Made by a program: the position numbers and the translations under genes
Notes under the pieces: generated by a model
What the model saw: the letters and a program-made list of their open reading frames with translations, nothing else
Database searches by the model: none
What the model was told of the DNA's origin: nothing
Shown here: positions 52,884 to 62,560 of the stretch, one piece after another
Layout of the letters: each line of letters starts with the position of its first letter
How positions within the stretch are numbered: the stretch's first letter is position 1
NCBI RefSeq assembly: GCF_021655555.1
Contig: NZ_AP023086.1
Location: 248,001-312,000 of the forward strand
Origin: Marinagarivorans cellulosilyticus
GTDB lineage: Bacteria > Pseudomonadota > Gammaproteobacteria > Pseudomonadales > Cellvibrionaceae
Direction: 5' to 3'
Length of the DNA: 64,000 nt

Positions 52884-53755
52884 AATTTGGCTTTATTGAT
52901 GAGAGGTCGGCGGATTTCCCGGTACGACTACTGTGCCGTGTAATGAAAGTTGGTAAATCAGCATTTTACAGCTGGCGACAACGCCCCAAGCCTGTGATCA
53001 GTGCCGAAGATCTGCATGTAAATTCGCGAATGAAGGCGTTATTTGATCAAAGCCGGGGCAGCTTAGGCAGTCGCGAGCTAGCCAAAAAGCTTAACGAAGA
53101 AGGCATTACAATTGGCCGTGGAAAAACGCGGCGTCGCATGAAGTCTTTGGGGCTTATAGTGCAGCAGCGCACGGCTTACAAGGTTACGACCAAACGCGAT
53201 GAGCGCGCGGGTGTTGCCGATAATTTACTGAATCAAAACTTCAATCCGGTGGGAATTAACCAAGTATGGGCTGGTGATATTACCTATTTGAAAACGACTC
53301 AAGGCTGGATGTACTTGGCGGTCGTTATGGATTTATATTCCCGGCGAATTGTTGGCTGGGCAATAGATAAGCGCATGACCACGTCGCTAATTTGCGAGGC
53401 AATTAATCGTGCGGTGGCAATAAGGCAGCCACCAAAAGGGCTGGTTTTTCACAGCGACCGCGGCTCTCAATATACAAGCAAGCGCTTTGGCAAACTCCTG
53501 AAGAGCCATGGCATTCGCGCTTCAATGGGGGATGTTGGCGCCTGCTGGGATAATGCCGTTGTTGAGCGTTTTTTTGGCAGTTTAAAGCACGACTGGCTTT
53601 TTAAAGTACCAATGCACTCTCGAAAATCTATGAAAAAAGATGTGGGTTTGTATATGAAATATTACAACAGTGATCGCCTTCACTCGGCGAATGACGACTT
53701 GTCGCCCGCTGCATATGAGCGAAGACATTTACAACAGGAGGCGCTTTATGGGTAA
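52880..53755 (+). CDS. IS3-family transposase OrfB (DDE integrase)
   Basis: 291 residues from the GTG at 52880; the frame is open upstream to the A6G slippery site, so the functional protein is probably an OrfAB fusion. It has the HTH_21 region, then rve: first Asp in QVWAGDITYLKTTQGWMYLA, second in FHSDRGSQYTS, and Glu in ACWDNAVVERFFGSLKHD. It is complete and could be active. Confidence 0.95.
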   Translation: MKFGFIDERSADFPVRLLCRVMKVGKSAFYSWRQRPKPVISAEDLHVNSRMKALFDQSRGSLGSRELAKKLNEEGITIGRGKTRRRMKSLGLIVQQRTAYKVTTKRDERAGVADNLLNQNFNPVGINQVWAGDITYLKTTQGWMYLAVVMDLYSRRIVGWAIDKRMTTSLICEAINRAVAIRQPPKGLVFHSDRGSQYTSKRFGKLLKSHGIRASMGDVGACWDNAVVERFFGSLKHDWLFKVPMHSRKSMKKDVGLYMKYYNSDRLHSANDDLSPAAYERRHLQQEALYG

Positions 53756-53834
53756 AAGGGTTCTGGCATTTATGCCAGGTTCATTTTATCCATAAAGTGG
53801 CAAAGAAATGTGTCCGGATCTATTGACCAGAACA

Positions 53835-54343
53835 GGGGTGTACTCCTCCAATTAGTCTTTAATTTTGAAACCAAAACATGATTTTTAGAGATGCCCGTAT
53901 GTTTTGATGCGTTGTCAAATTAAAAAAATATGTTGTCGTCAGAAATTATTTTTTAGATTTTTTTGTTATCCATGGGCTTATAAGGCGTTTTCATTGATGC
54001 CTAATGTTATAAAAAACGCCATTTAATTGGCGCACCTTTAGGCGTATTTTTGTATTTACATTTGGTGGTTTATAAAAAAAGTTATTGATAATGTTTATGG
54101 GTTATTAAGCTCAGTTTTTAATAATCGAAAGTAAGTGCATAGTGCATAAACATTGGTTTATTGGCAGGTTATGCTTTGATGTTATAGAACGCTATAAGCA
54201 AAACATTGCTTTCAATGAAAAAATAGAATATTTCGCTATAGGCGCATTATGTTAACCTTTTTGCGCGTAAAACATCTTCTCTGTACTCTTCAAGCTCGCT
54301 GAATTGATATGCCCTTTTTAGGGTTAGGTTAGGAGCTGTACCT
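53835..54343. other. AT-rich gene-free stretch before the giant cytochrome gene
   Basis: About 510 bases. A hairpin, AAAAAACGCC (54011-54020) with GGCGTATTTTT (54041-54051), could be a terminator. The ribosome site AGGAG (54331-54335) of the next gene is at the end. No other gene was seen. Confidence 0.5.
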
Positions 54344-57300
54344 GTGAGTCAACTTTCTTTGCGCAAATTCAAAAAAACGCTAAAGCGTCTGGCCCTTTTG
54401 GTCGGCGCTGCCCCACTAGCTGCCAATGCAGGTTTGGACTTTAGTTCATTCACCTGTACCGAAGGGGAGCTCTTAAGCACGCTTCCTGACAACAATAATC
54501 GCGTTATGGTGCAGCTTTATCATAATGATTATTTGATTAGCCATGATCATGCTAGTGGCGTAACGCGCAATTATGACCTCACAAACCCTCGTAATCCTAA
54601 GCAGGTGGGTGGTGATCAGAATATCGGTAATGCAGGGCACCACCATTATATGGGGGTGGGTAATATTATTGGCTTTAATTGGGCGGGTATGAATCAAACG
54701 CGCCTTGATGATGTGCCAGATTTTTCGCGAGACTCTATTGTTGATGGTACTGACGAAGCCTTTATGGTGGGCGACGCTTCAAATGGCCACCATTCAGAAA
54801 TTATTACTTTTTACCCGATTGGTTTTGGCAATGTGCCTTCAGCGTATCAATTCGACAATAAACCTGTATTAACCATTCACGATGTTAGCAAGCCTGGTAA
54901 CCCTAAAATTGGTGAAATTAACGTGCTTGATGATCTTGGCTTTCAAGGCCGAGTGAATATGGTGGGTAACTTACTGTTTGTGCGCGGCGATAACCTAACG
55001 GGTTTTGGCGTGGGTGTTTACGATATTGCTGACCCGGCCAACCCTAAATTATTAGATAAAATTCGTGAGCGCAGCTTTGCCTTTGGCGGCCAATGGGATC
55101 TAGGGCGTGCCTACGACACTATGCCGATGTACAAGCATTACATTGTTAATGCCATGAACGGCGATACCGGATTTCAGCGTTCGGTTGACGTAATTGATTA
55201 TTCTGACCCCACTAATCTCGTGCATGTTTCGTCAAAAGACTATTCTGGCCCGAGCATGCGCTACCCCAATTTTAAAGACGATTATATGTATGTCGGCGAA
55301 GCAAAAGTCGACATGAATACCTTTGAAGAGGTGGCTTCGTTCCCTGGTGCTTACGGTGAGTTTCTATTACCTATCGGTAATATTTTGGTAGGTTCTGGGC
55401 AATACCGTACGGGCACTTCGAAAGTTTTTTGTGACCAAAGCCAGCCAGACACCCGCCCTCCAGAAGTGGGCTTTAGTTGGCCGCAACCAGGTGCAACCGG
55501 CTTGCATGTAAACTCGCGTATTGGTGTTTTAATTCACGAAACCTTAGATATTAATACGGTTAATGAGGCCAATTTTCAGATTCGTAAAATGGACGGTAAC
55601 ATCGTACCGGCGCACGTGAGCTGGTGGAGTAACGGCACTATTAACGTTACCCCGAAAGAGCCATTAAAGGCTGATACCACTTACGAGTTTTATATGCGTG
55701 AAGATGGTGTTAAAGATGTGGCTGGCAATGGGTTAGCTGAGGTATACAGCTTTTATTTCTCTACAGGTAATGCATTGTCGGGCGGTAATCAGGCACCTGT
55801 AATTAATGGTATTGAGCTTTCGAGCAATGTTGTGAATGTAAACAATACTGTCGGGCTTGAGGTTGAAGCGTCAGATCCGCAAGGCAACCCGCTGACTTTT
55901 AATATTGAGTGGGGAGACGGCACAACAAGTACGGGTAGCAACGATAACTTTAGCCATCGCTATAGCGCCCCTGGTATTTATTACGTGAACGTTGAGGCCG
56001 TTGATAACTTTGGTAATAAAGATACAAAAGTGATTCAAATGGTTGTTGAGGCGGCAGGCTTAACACACCACTATAAAACGTCGCCGGTGGTGTTTGATAA
56101 AGCCAATAACCGTGTACTGAATGTCAACCCAGACAACAACACCATTACGGCAATTAACGCGACCACGGGTGCAAAAATATTCGAAAAACCAGTCGGTAAT
56201 GACCCGCGTACTTTAGCGATTGCCAGTAATGGCGAAATTTGGGTTGCCAATTATGATGATGGTTCGTTAAGTGTGCTCGATAGCAATGGCAACCACTTGC
56301 AAACTGTCACTCAAATGAGCCCAGGCGCTAAGCCTTACGGTGTTTTAATTTCACCAGATCAGCAATATGTTTATGTTTCGGTAGAAGGCGGTGGGAATGT
56401 GCTGCGCTATGATCGCGCTGCACGCAATAAAATTAATACCTTATCGGTTGGCTCGACAACCCGCGCAATGGCGATGACCAGCGATGGTAAAACCTTATTG
56501 GCAACGCGCTTTATTTCACCGGAAAACGAAGCGCATGTGTATAAAGTTGATTTAACTAACTTTACTTTGGCCGCTACCATTAAAATTGCTGCCGACACGA
56601 CTTCGCTCGATACCAATACCGGTTCGCGCGGTGTAATGAATTATTTAATGGGTATTACCATTGCCCCAGGTACTGATATTGCTTGGGTGTCAGGTAAAAA
56701 AGACAATACCTATCGCGGTATAACACTCGATGGTAACTTCGGTAATTTCCAAAATACCGTGCGCTCGGTCATTGCTAAAATTGATATTTCACAAAACGCT
56801 GAAGTCCCTAATTCAAAATTCGATATTGATAACGCTGAAATTGCCAGTGCAATTGATTTTAGCCGTGGCGGCGATATTGTTTATATCACACACCAAGGCA
56901 ACAACCGCTTGTCGGCATACAACGTGACTAACATGCAAGGGCTTGATCAAATCGATATGGGTGCCGCGCCACAGGGTATTGCCGTGGCAGATAATGGCGA
57001 TGTATTTACCCATAACTTTTTATCGCGCTCGGTTAGCCGTATCACTTTATTTACGGGCAGTGGTGGTTCAGCGTCATCGTTTGAAGAGCTAAGTGAGGCC
57101 CGCACGGTGAGCAATGAAAAACTCAGTGCGCAAGTACTTGAAGGCAAGCGTATTTTCTACTCGGCCGGTGATAGCCGCATGTCAATGGATGGCTACATGA
57201 GTTGCGCATCTTGTCATACCGATGGCCGCCACGATGGCCGTACCCGCGATTTTACTGACCGTGGCGAAGGACTTCGCAATACCACTACCCTTGAAGGCCG

Positions 57301-59584
57301 TGCAGGCACTGGGCATGGCCGCGTGCACTGGTCAGCGAACTTCGACGAAATTCACGATTTTGAACACGATATTCGCTTTGCGTTCTTAGGCTCAGGTTTT
57401 ATGACGGTTGAGGATTTTGGCCAAACTAATACAACCTTGGGTTACCCCAAAGCGGGCAAGTCTGCAGCGCTTGATGCTATGAATGCCTACGTAGAATCGT
57501 TGGCGAGGTTCCCGCAGAGCCCGTTTCGCAAATGGAACGGTGATTACCGTGATAATGCTGAAGCAGGCAAGGCGATTTTTAATGCGAAGGGTTGCTACAA
57601 ATGCCACGGTGGCGAGCACTTTACCGATAGCCCGCAAGGTAACCGCCATGATGTGGGCACTTTGTCGGATGCGTCTGGTTCGCGATTAGGTGGTGTATTG
57701 GGTGGCTTAGATACACCCACTTTACGCGGTATTTGGGATACAGCGCCGTACTTACATGATGGCTCAGTTCAGAGCTTGTCACAGGTACTCGAAAACGAGG
57801 TTCACCTAAATGCCGGCACAACAGATACCGGTTTGCTGAGCGCTAATGATAAAGCTGCGCTAGTTGATTACCTCAAGCAAATTGATGGCGTTGAAGGCGC
57901 GGCTGCACCTGCAGCTAACCCTATAAACTTAAGTGGTTTGGTACATGGCCAGTCGATTAACGGCGCGAGCATTCCATTAAATATTTCGACCAGCCTTAAT
58001 GATATTACCGAAGTGCAGTATGTGGTGGATGATGATGTTGTCGCGACCTTAACGAATGCGCCTTACGGTGCTAGTTACACGCCAACGGCGACGGGCCTGC
58101 ACCGCGTGTATGCACGTGCTGTATACAATGCCGGCCGCATTGCGACTTTATCGCCGGAGCTAACGGTGAATGTGACGGCGCTGCCGCAGGCTGCTGCCAT
58201 TTCGCTAAATGCCGCAGCGTCTGATAATGGTATTCGTGTCGGCTGGAGCGTAACGAATGTCAACGCCAATCAATATGAGGTTTACCGCGATACCGACGCA
58301 GACCCTTCTGGCCGCACGCGCATCGCCATCTTTAGTGATATGAATGTGGCAAGCTTTGAAGATACGGGCGTAGAGCCAGGCAAGACGTACTACTACTGGC
58401 TAAAGGTGCGTGATAATGCGAGCAAATTCTATAATTCAGACGTTGCACAAGCGTCAATGTCTGCTCCAGCGCCAGTGCTTAGCTTGCAAGCTAGTGCCAG
58501 TGAACAGGGTATAAGCCTTAGCTGGTCTACAAGCAATGTGAATGCTAACCAATACGAGTTGTATCGCGACACGGACTCAACCACAGCAGGGCGTACGCGC
58601 ATTGCAAACTTTAGTAACATGCAGACGGTAAGCTACCTTGACTCAAGCGGCGAAGCCGGTACGACTTATTATTACTGGCTAAAAGTGCGCGATACGGCAG
58701 GCCAGTTTTATAATTCAACGGTTGCATCAGCCACTGTAGTCGCCGCATCGAGTTCACAAGCGTCTGCTCAGCCTTCGGGTGGCGTATGTGACGATTCAAA
58801 TTCTGTGGCAGTAGAGCTAGGGTCTGACTATACGATTGCTGGCGGTGAGTGCTTGAAAGTGGTTTCGAGTGCAGGTGCTGATATCAAACTGAGTACGTGG
58901 CTTGGTGGTGAAGTGATTGTGGATGTCTCTGATTGCAAGCAGGACTTCGTGGTGCCAAATGGTGCCCATACATCACTGAATCTAACGGGCACCGTTTATT
59001 TGTATGTTGATCCGTCCAGTACTGCGACTAAAATTCGCGTAGATTCCTGGGGTAGCGCGACAGAAATATGTGATGCTGCTTCGCCAGAGGAGCCGTCAGC
59101 TCCAAGCTCATCATCAGCTCAAAGCAGTTCTTCGGCTTCACAAGGGCTCACACAGATCGCTATGGATACAACTTATCGCCTGATTAACAAGATGAGTGGT
59201 AAAGCGCTTGATGTCAGCGGCTTTAGCCAAGAAGATGGCGCCATTGTTCATCAGTGGGATTATGCCGGTAATAATAATCAGCACTGGTATGTGATCGCAA
59301 ATGGCTCAGGCGTTCAGCTCACGGCAACTCATTCGTGGAAGTGTTTAGACGTACCCGCTGGTAATACTGCTAATGGTGTGCAAATGCAGCAGTGGGGGTG
59401 CATCGGCAATACGAATCAAAGCTTTCAAGTCACAAGTACGGGAAATGGCTTCTTTGAGATTCGCGCTGCAGCAAGCGGCAAATGTTTAGATTATGCCCAA
59501 GACCCTAATGTGCCAGCAAAAATTCACCAGTGGGATTGTCACGGCGGTGATAACCAGCAATGGCAGTTTGTAAAAGTGCAGTAA
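54344..59584 (+). CDS. Giant exported di-haem cytochrome with propeller, FN3 and ricin-lectin domains
   Basis: 1746 residues from a GTG at 54344, with AGGAG eight bases upstream. Order: signal peptide (LALLVGAAPLAANA); LVIVD-type propeller (about 45-365); Big_5-like Ig (370-475); PKD (485-570); YVTN propeller (575-915); a cytochrome region with haem motifs CASCH (954-958) and CYKCH (1084-1088) and DTPTLRGIWDTAPYLHDGSV typical of CCP/MauG-like di-haem proteins; Ig-like (1190-1275); two FN3-like repeats (1279-1465) sharing NVNANQYE-YRDT; a beta module (1479-1580); a Ser linker; and a ricin-B/CBM13 lectin (1605-1746) with three QW-type repeats. It is probably a secreted redox protein held on polysaccharide; the substrate is unknown. 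The GH8 gene follows. Confidence 0.88.
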   Translation: MSQLSLRKFKKTLKRLALLVGAAPLAANAGLDFSSFTCTEGELLSTLPDNNNRVMVQLYHNDYLISHDHASGVTRNYDLTNPRNPKQVGGDQNIGNAGHHHYMGVGNIIGFNWAGMNQTRLDDVPDFSRDSIVDGTDEAFMVGDASNGHHSEIITFYPIGFGNVPSAYQFDNKPVLTIHDVSKPGNPKIGEINVLDDLGFQGRVNMVGNLLFVRGDNLTGFGVGVYDIADPANPKLLDKIRERSFAFGGQWDLGRAYDTMPMYKHYIVNAMNGDTGFQRSVDVIDYSDPTNLVHVSSKDYSGPSMRYPNFKDDYMYVGEAKVDMNTFEEVASFPGAYGEFLLPIGNILVGSGQYRTGTSKVFCDQSQPDTRPPEVGFSWPQPGATGLHVNSRIGVLIHETLDINTVNEANFQIRKMDGNIVPAHVSWWSNGTINVTPKEPLKADTTYEFYMREDGVKDVAGNGLAEVYSFYFSTGNALSGGNQAPVINGIELSSNVVNVNNTVGLEVEASDPQGNPLTFNIEWGDGTTSTGSNDNFSHRYSAPGIYYVNVEAVDNFGNKDTKVIQMVVEAAGLTHHYKTSPVVFDKANNRVLNVNPDNNTITAINATTGAKIFEKPVGNDPRTLAIASNGEIWVANYDDGSLSVLDSNGNHLQTVTQMSPGAKPYGVLISPDQQYVYVSVEGGGNVLRYDRAARNKINTLSVGSTTRAMAMTSDGKTLLATRFISPENEAHVYKVDLTNFTLAATIKIAADTTSLDTNTGSRGVMNYLMGITIAPGTDIAWVSGKKDNTYRGITLDGNFGNFQNTVRSVIAKIDISQNAEVPNSKFDIDNAEIASAIDFSRGGDIVYITHQGNNRLSAYNVTNMQGLDQIDMGAAPQGIAVADNGDVFTHNFLSRSVSRITLFTGSGGSASSFEELSEARTVSNEKLSAQVLEGKRIFYSAGDSRMSMDGYMSCASCHTDGRHDGRTRDFTDRGEGLRNTTTLEGRAGTGHGRVHWSANFDEIHDFEHDIRFAFLGSGFMTVEDFGQTNTTLGYPKAGKSAALDAMNAYVESLARFPQSPFRKWNGDYRDNAEAGKAIFNAKGCYKCHGGEHFTDSPQGNRHDVGTLSDASGSRLGGVLGGLDTPTLRGIWDTAPYLHDGSVQSLSQVLENEVHLNAGTTDTGLLSANDKAALVDYLKQIDGVEGAAAPAANPINLSGLVHGQSINGASIPLNISTSLNDITEVQYVVDDDVVATLTNAPYGASYTPTATGLHRVYARAVYNAGRIATLSPELTVNVTALPQAAAISLNAAASDNGIRVGWSVTNVNANQYEVYRDTDADPSGRTRIAIFSDMNVASFEDTGVEPGKTYYYWLKVRDNASKFYNSDVAQASMSAPAPVLSLQASASEQGISLSWSTSNVNANQYELYRDTDSTTAGRTRIANFSNMQTVSYLDSSGEAGTTYYYWLKVRDTAGQFYNSTVASATVVAASSSQASAQPSGGVCDDSNSVAVELGSDYTIAGGECLKVVSSAGADIKLSTWLGGEVIVDVSDCKQDFVVPNGAHTSLNLTGTVYLYVDPSSTATKIRVDSWGSATEICDAASPEEPSAPSSSSAQSSSSASQGLTQIAMDTTYRLINKMSGKALDVSGFSQEDGAIVHQWDYAGNNNQHWYVIANGSGVQLTATHSWKCLDVPAGNTANGVQMQQWGCIGNTNQSFQVTSTGNGFFEIRAAASGKCLDYAQDPNVPAKIHQWDCHGGDNQQWQFVKVQ

Positions 59585-59865
59585 TAGGCCCGTTACAAAG
59601 CTGAGCCGTTAAAAGCAACCCAATTGGGTAACCCTGTAAAGCCTTCACTCTAACGAGTGGGGGCCTTTTCTGGATGTAATAGTCCGCATGACTCAACAAC
59701 CCCGTCACATTTACCCTCTACCGCTTAAAAATTGCTGCACATCAAGCAAGAAATGGTTTACCTCCTGTTTTTATCTCGCCCTAACCTGAACGTACTCTAA
59801 TGGCTAGACCTAGGTTGCTTTCAAACCGAGAGTTTTGTCACAACTACACAGGCGGGAAAATAATA

Positions 59866-61761
59866 ATGAAATACGCATTCATTCGGTGTGGCTTGTTAAG
59901 CCTTGCACTATGTAGCAGCTTTGCGCATAGCCAAGTTTTGCAAGAATTTGAACTTGAAAATGGCACGTTATTGGGTGGCCATACGGGCTTAATCGACGAG
60001 CCTTTTGAAGGTGTTGGCGTTTATGGCAACAGTGACGGTGTATCTACCGTTGCTGCGCTATCGGGTATTCCTGGGGTGTTTGCCTTAACGGTAACCGGCG
60101 CCAGCAGTAATGATTCTACGGCGCGGGTTGGGGTTTATTTAGGTGGTAAGCGCCTAGGCACGCCGGGTTTTAGTGGCACCAGCGCGACATCGCAAACGTT
60201 GGAATTTGAGCTAACGCAAGCACCTAGTGAAAGCGAGCTGCGCTTTGTGCTAGAAACCGATGATGGCAGTAACGATACCTTGCTAGATGCATTTCAGCTT
60301 GAGCGCCTTGGTGATATTCCGCCGCCACCGCCACCGCCCATCCTCCCTGCGCAAGGTGCTTTTGAATCCCAGCAGTACCGCAATCTATTTGTCGAAATGG
60401 GCTTAACTGCGGAAGAGGTCGAGGCCCGCGTTAATGCGGTTTATGACCAGTTGTTTCACAGTGAAGATTTAGAAAACGAAGCATTGTTTATTCCCGTGGG
60501 CGAGGACATGGCCTATATCTGGGATACCGGCAATAACGATGTGCGCAGCGAAGGTATGTCGTACGGCATGATGATGGCGGTATTGATGGATCGAAAAGAA
60601 GATTTTGATCGCCTGTGGAAATGGGCCAATACCTACTCGTTAAATCGCGAAGGCGATATGAAAGGTTATTATGCTTGGCAGGTGACGACCGATGGCCAAA
60701 TTCGCGATAAAAACCCCGCCCCAGACGGCGAAGAATATATGGCGACGGCATTGTTTTTTGCTTCCCACCGCTGGGGCGACGGCGAGGCGCTATTTGACTA
60801 CAACGCACAGGCCAATATATTGCTGGACGACATGTTCGATAATGGCCAAACGCGTTATGCCAATGGTGGCATTCTCGAAAGTTTTAGCTTGTTTGATCAC
60901 AACGAGATGCAAGTGGTGTTTTCGCCAGCAACGCCGTCCGATAGAAACTGGACAGACCCTTCATACCACTTGCCCGCTTTTTACGAGCTTTGGGCCCGCT
61001 GGGCGGACGACAACAATGCTTTTTGGTTGGAGCTTGCCCAATCTAGCCGCGACTTTTTGAAAACAACGGTACACCCCGATACAGGCCTTAGCCCCGATTA
61101 CGCCTATTTTGACGGCAGCCCCCACGGGGATTATCAAAACTGGAAGGACACTTTTCAATACGATGCGTGGCGCACGGTGGGTAATGCAGCAATGGATTAT
61201 TACTGGTGGAAAAAAGACGATTGGCAAAATACCTATGCAGAAACACTGCAGGCCTTTTTTATGAGCGAAGGTGTAGATTCTTATTCTTCGCTGTATGAGT
61301 TGGATGGCACACCCTATGAAAATAATGCCGACCACTCGCCGGGCTTAGTGGCCATGAATGCGCTGGCCAGTTTAGCCTCGAACGAGCCTGCCGCTTGGGA
61401 ATTTGTAGAAGCCTTTTGGAAAACCCCAATACCCACCGGTAAATATCGCTACTACGATGGCTGTCTTTATATGTTTGCCATGTTGGCTTTAAGTGGCAAA
61501 TACCAAATTTACTGCCCAGATTGTGAAAGCAAACCTTCAGCCAATAGCAGTTCATTAAGCTCGAGTTCAAGCGATAGTAGCTCTTCTGCTGTAAGTAGTG
61601 TGGCGAGCAGTACTAGTAATTCTTCCAGCGGCGAGCTGGCAAGTTCATCAAGTAGCTCGCAAGGGAGCATATTAGGCGGGGGAGTAGGTTTTAACCTTTT
61701 GTTGACGTTATGCGGTTTGTTGTTTTTTAGGCTGTGTGGCAAGCGCAAATTAATGGCGTAA
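59866..61761 (+). CDS. GH8 reducing-end xylose-releasing exo-oligoxylanase-like enzyme
   Basis: 631 residues from the ATG at 59866, which begins a signal peptide (MKYAFIRCGLLSLALCSSFA); a start at 59800 adds a non-signal extension. Residues 24-150 are a beta-sandwich module opening EFELENGTLLGG, as in CBM6/35-like domains. A proline linker leads to GH8 (about 160-560): GNNDVRSEGMSYGMMMAV with the acid Glu, WKWANTYSL, and PAPDGEEYMATALFFASHRW, very close to the Rex pattern of GH8. It should trim xylose from the reducing ends of xylo-oligosaccharides. A Ser linker and the C-terminal GGGVGFNLLLTLCGLLFFR with basic tail resemble a GlyGly-CTERM sorting signal. Confidence 0.9.
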   Translation: MKYAFIRCGLLSLALCSSFAHSQVLQEFELENGTLLGGHTGLIDEPFEGVGVYGNSDGVSTVAALSGIPGVFALTVTGASSNDSTARVGVYLGGKRLGTPGFSGTSATSQTLEFELTQAPSESELRFVLETDDGSNDTLLDAFQLERLGDIPPPPPPPILPAQGAFESQQYRNLFVEMGLTAEEVEARVNAVYDQLFHSEDLENEALFIPVGEDMAYIWDTGNNDVRSEGMSYGMMMAVLMDRKEDFDRLWKWANTYSLNREGDMKGYYAWQVTTDGQIRDKNPAPDGEEYMATALFFASHRWGDGEALFDYNAQANILLDDMFDNGQTRYANGGILESFSLFDHNEMQVVFSPATPSDRNWTDPSYHLPAFYELWARWADDNNAFWLELAQSSRDFLKTTVHPDTGLSPDYAYFDGSPHGDYQNWKDTFQYDAWRTVGNAAMDYYWWKKDDWQNTYAETLQAFFMSEGVDSYSSLYELDGTPYENNADHSPGLVAMNALASLASNEPAAWEFVEAFWKTPIPTGKYRYYDGCLYMFAMLALSGKYQIYCPDCESKPSANSSSLSSSSSDSSSSAVSSVASSTSNSSSGELASSSSSSQGSILGGGVGFNLLLTLCGLLFFRLCGKRKLMA

Positions 61762-62029
61762 AAGACTAAAGTGACGCGGCCGGCTTTAGTTGACCAGAAC
61801 ATTGCTTGGGCCGCATTTATTTACAGGGGTAGGGGGGCTTAAGTTAGGGGGCGTGGCCCTCTAGTTGTGATGAGTTAAGGGATTGTCTTACCGTTTATCG
61901 AGTTTTGGGCGTCCTAATTTTTGGCACCAGTTCTTTAAATTTGGCGACGATTGCCTTGGCTCATTTGTGCATGCTATGATCGATGCAACTTGAGTTGCTG
62001 TATTTTTAATCGATGGAATGTAATCGTAC

Positions 62030-62551
62030 ATGCCGAAACTTCTCTCATATTGCCATTTAACTGCCCTTTTTCTCTTTTTTCTAAACGCTTGCTCGGATCA
62101 AAACGCAGAGAATCGCTACCAAAGCGAAGGATTTAGCGTTGTACCGGCTGAGAGTTGGATGTTTTCAAAAGACACGAACGACTCTTTATTTGGTGAACGG
62201 GAAATCATTTTTCGCTTGGGCGATATTTCTTTTGTGGCTTTTTATGTTCAAAGTAAACCGTCTAGTTTCGAGGACTTTATTGATTTCTATTTGAAAAAAA
62301 CGCAGCCCAATATTTTGAATACAGACACACAAATAAACAGACTAAATAAGAAAGTTGCTGGTTACGATGTCATTATCACGAACATCACATCTCAATTTGC
62401 TGGTGTGCCTGAAATCACGACACTTTATTCGGTGAAAATTCCAAGTAATACGAAAGACATTTATTTTATGTCGCTTATTACCGCCGAAGATAAAGTGGCT
62501 ATAGAAGAGGAATTGGAACCAGTATTAAAATCATTACAGCTAGATTTGTAA
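62030..62551 (+). CDS. Hypothetical lipoprotein with DcrB/PsbP-like domain
   Basis: 173 residues. A lipoprotein signal ends at FFLNAC (Cys21). The mature part (SEGFSVVPAESWMFSKD at the start, then FEDFIDFYLKKTQPN, YDVIITNITSQ and a final EEELEPVLKSLQLDL) has the shape of DcrB/DUF1795/PsbP-like proteins. The gene ends nine bases before the next start, so they are one unit. The function is unknown; see the pair hypothesis in the findings. Confidence 0.65.
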   Translation: MPKLLSYCHLTALFLFFLNACSDQNAENRYQSEGFSVVPAESWMFSKDTNDSLFGEREIIFRLGDISFVAFYVQSKPSSFEDFIDFYLKKTQPNILNTDTQINRLNKKVAGYDVIITNITSQFAGVPEITTLYSVKIPSNTKDIYFMSLITAEDKVAIEEELEPVLKSLQLDL

Positions 62552-62560
62552 GGAAGCATT

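Larger units (their letters stand above)
52526..53834 (+). mobile_element. IS3-family insertion sequence
   Basis: 1309 bp. The left end starts TGTACTGGTCTAATAGAACC and the reverse complement of the right end TGTTCTGGTCAATAGATCCG; both then read GGACACAT, an imperfect inverted repeat of about 27 bp with TG...CA termini. It carries orfA and orfB with a -1 overlap. GGGG lies outside both ends; in fact GGGGTGTACT occurs at 52522-52531 and again at 53835-53844, so the exact boundary is slightly uncertain. Confidence 0.88.

Noticed and set aside
59590..59680. Possible c-di-GMP (GEMM) riboswitch between the giant cytochrome and GH8 genes
   Set aside because: A few bases (GTAAAGCC, short hairpin CACTC/GAGTG) recall the motif, but the conserved core and second helix are missing.
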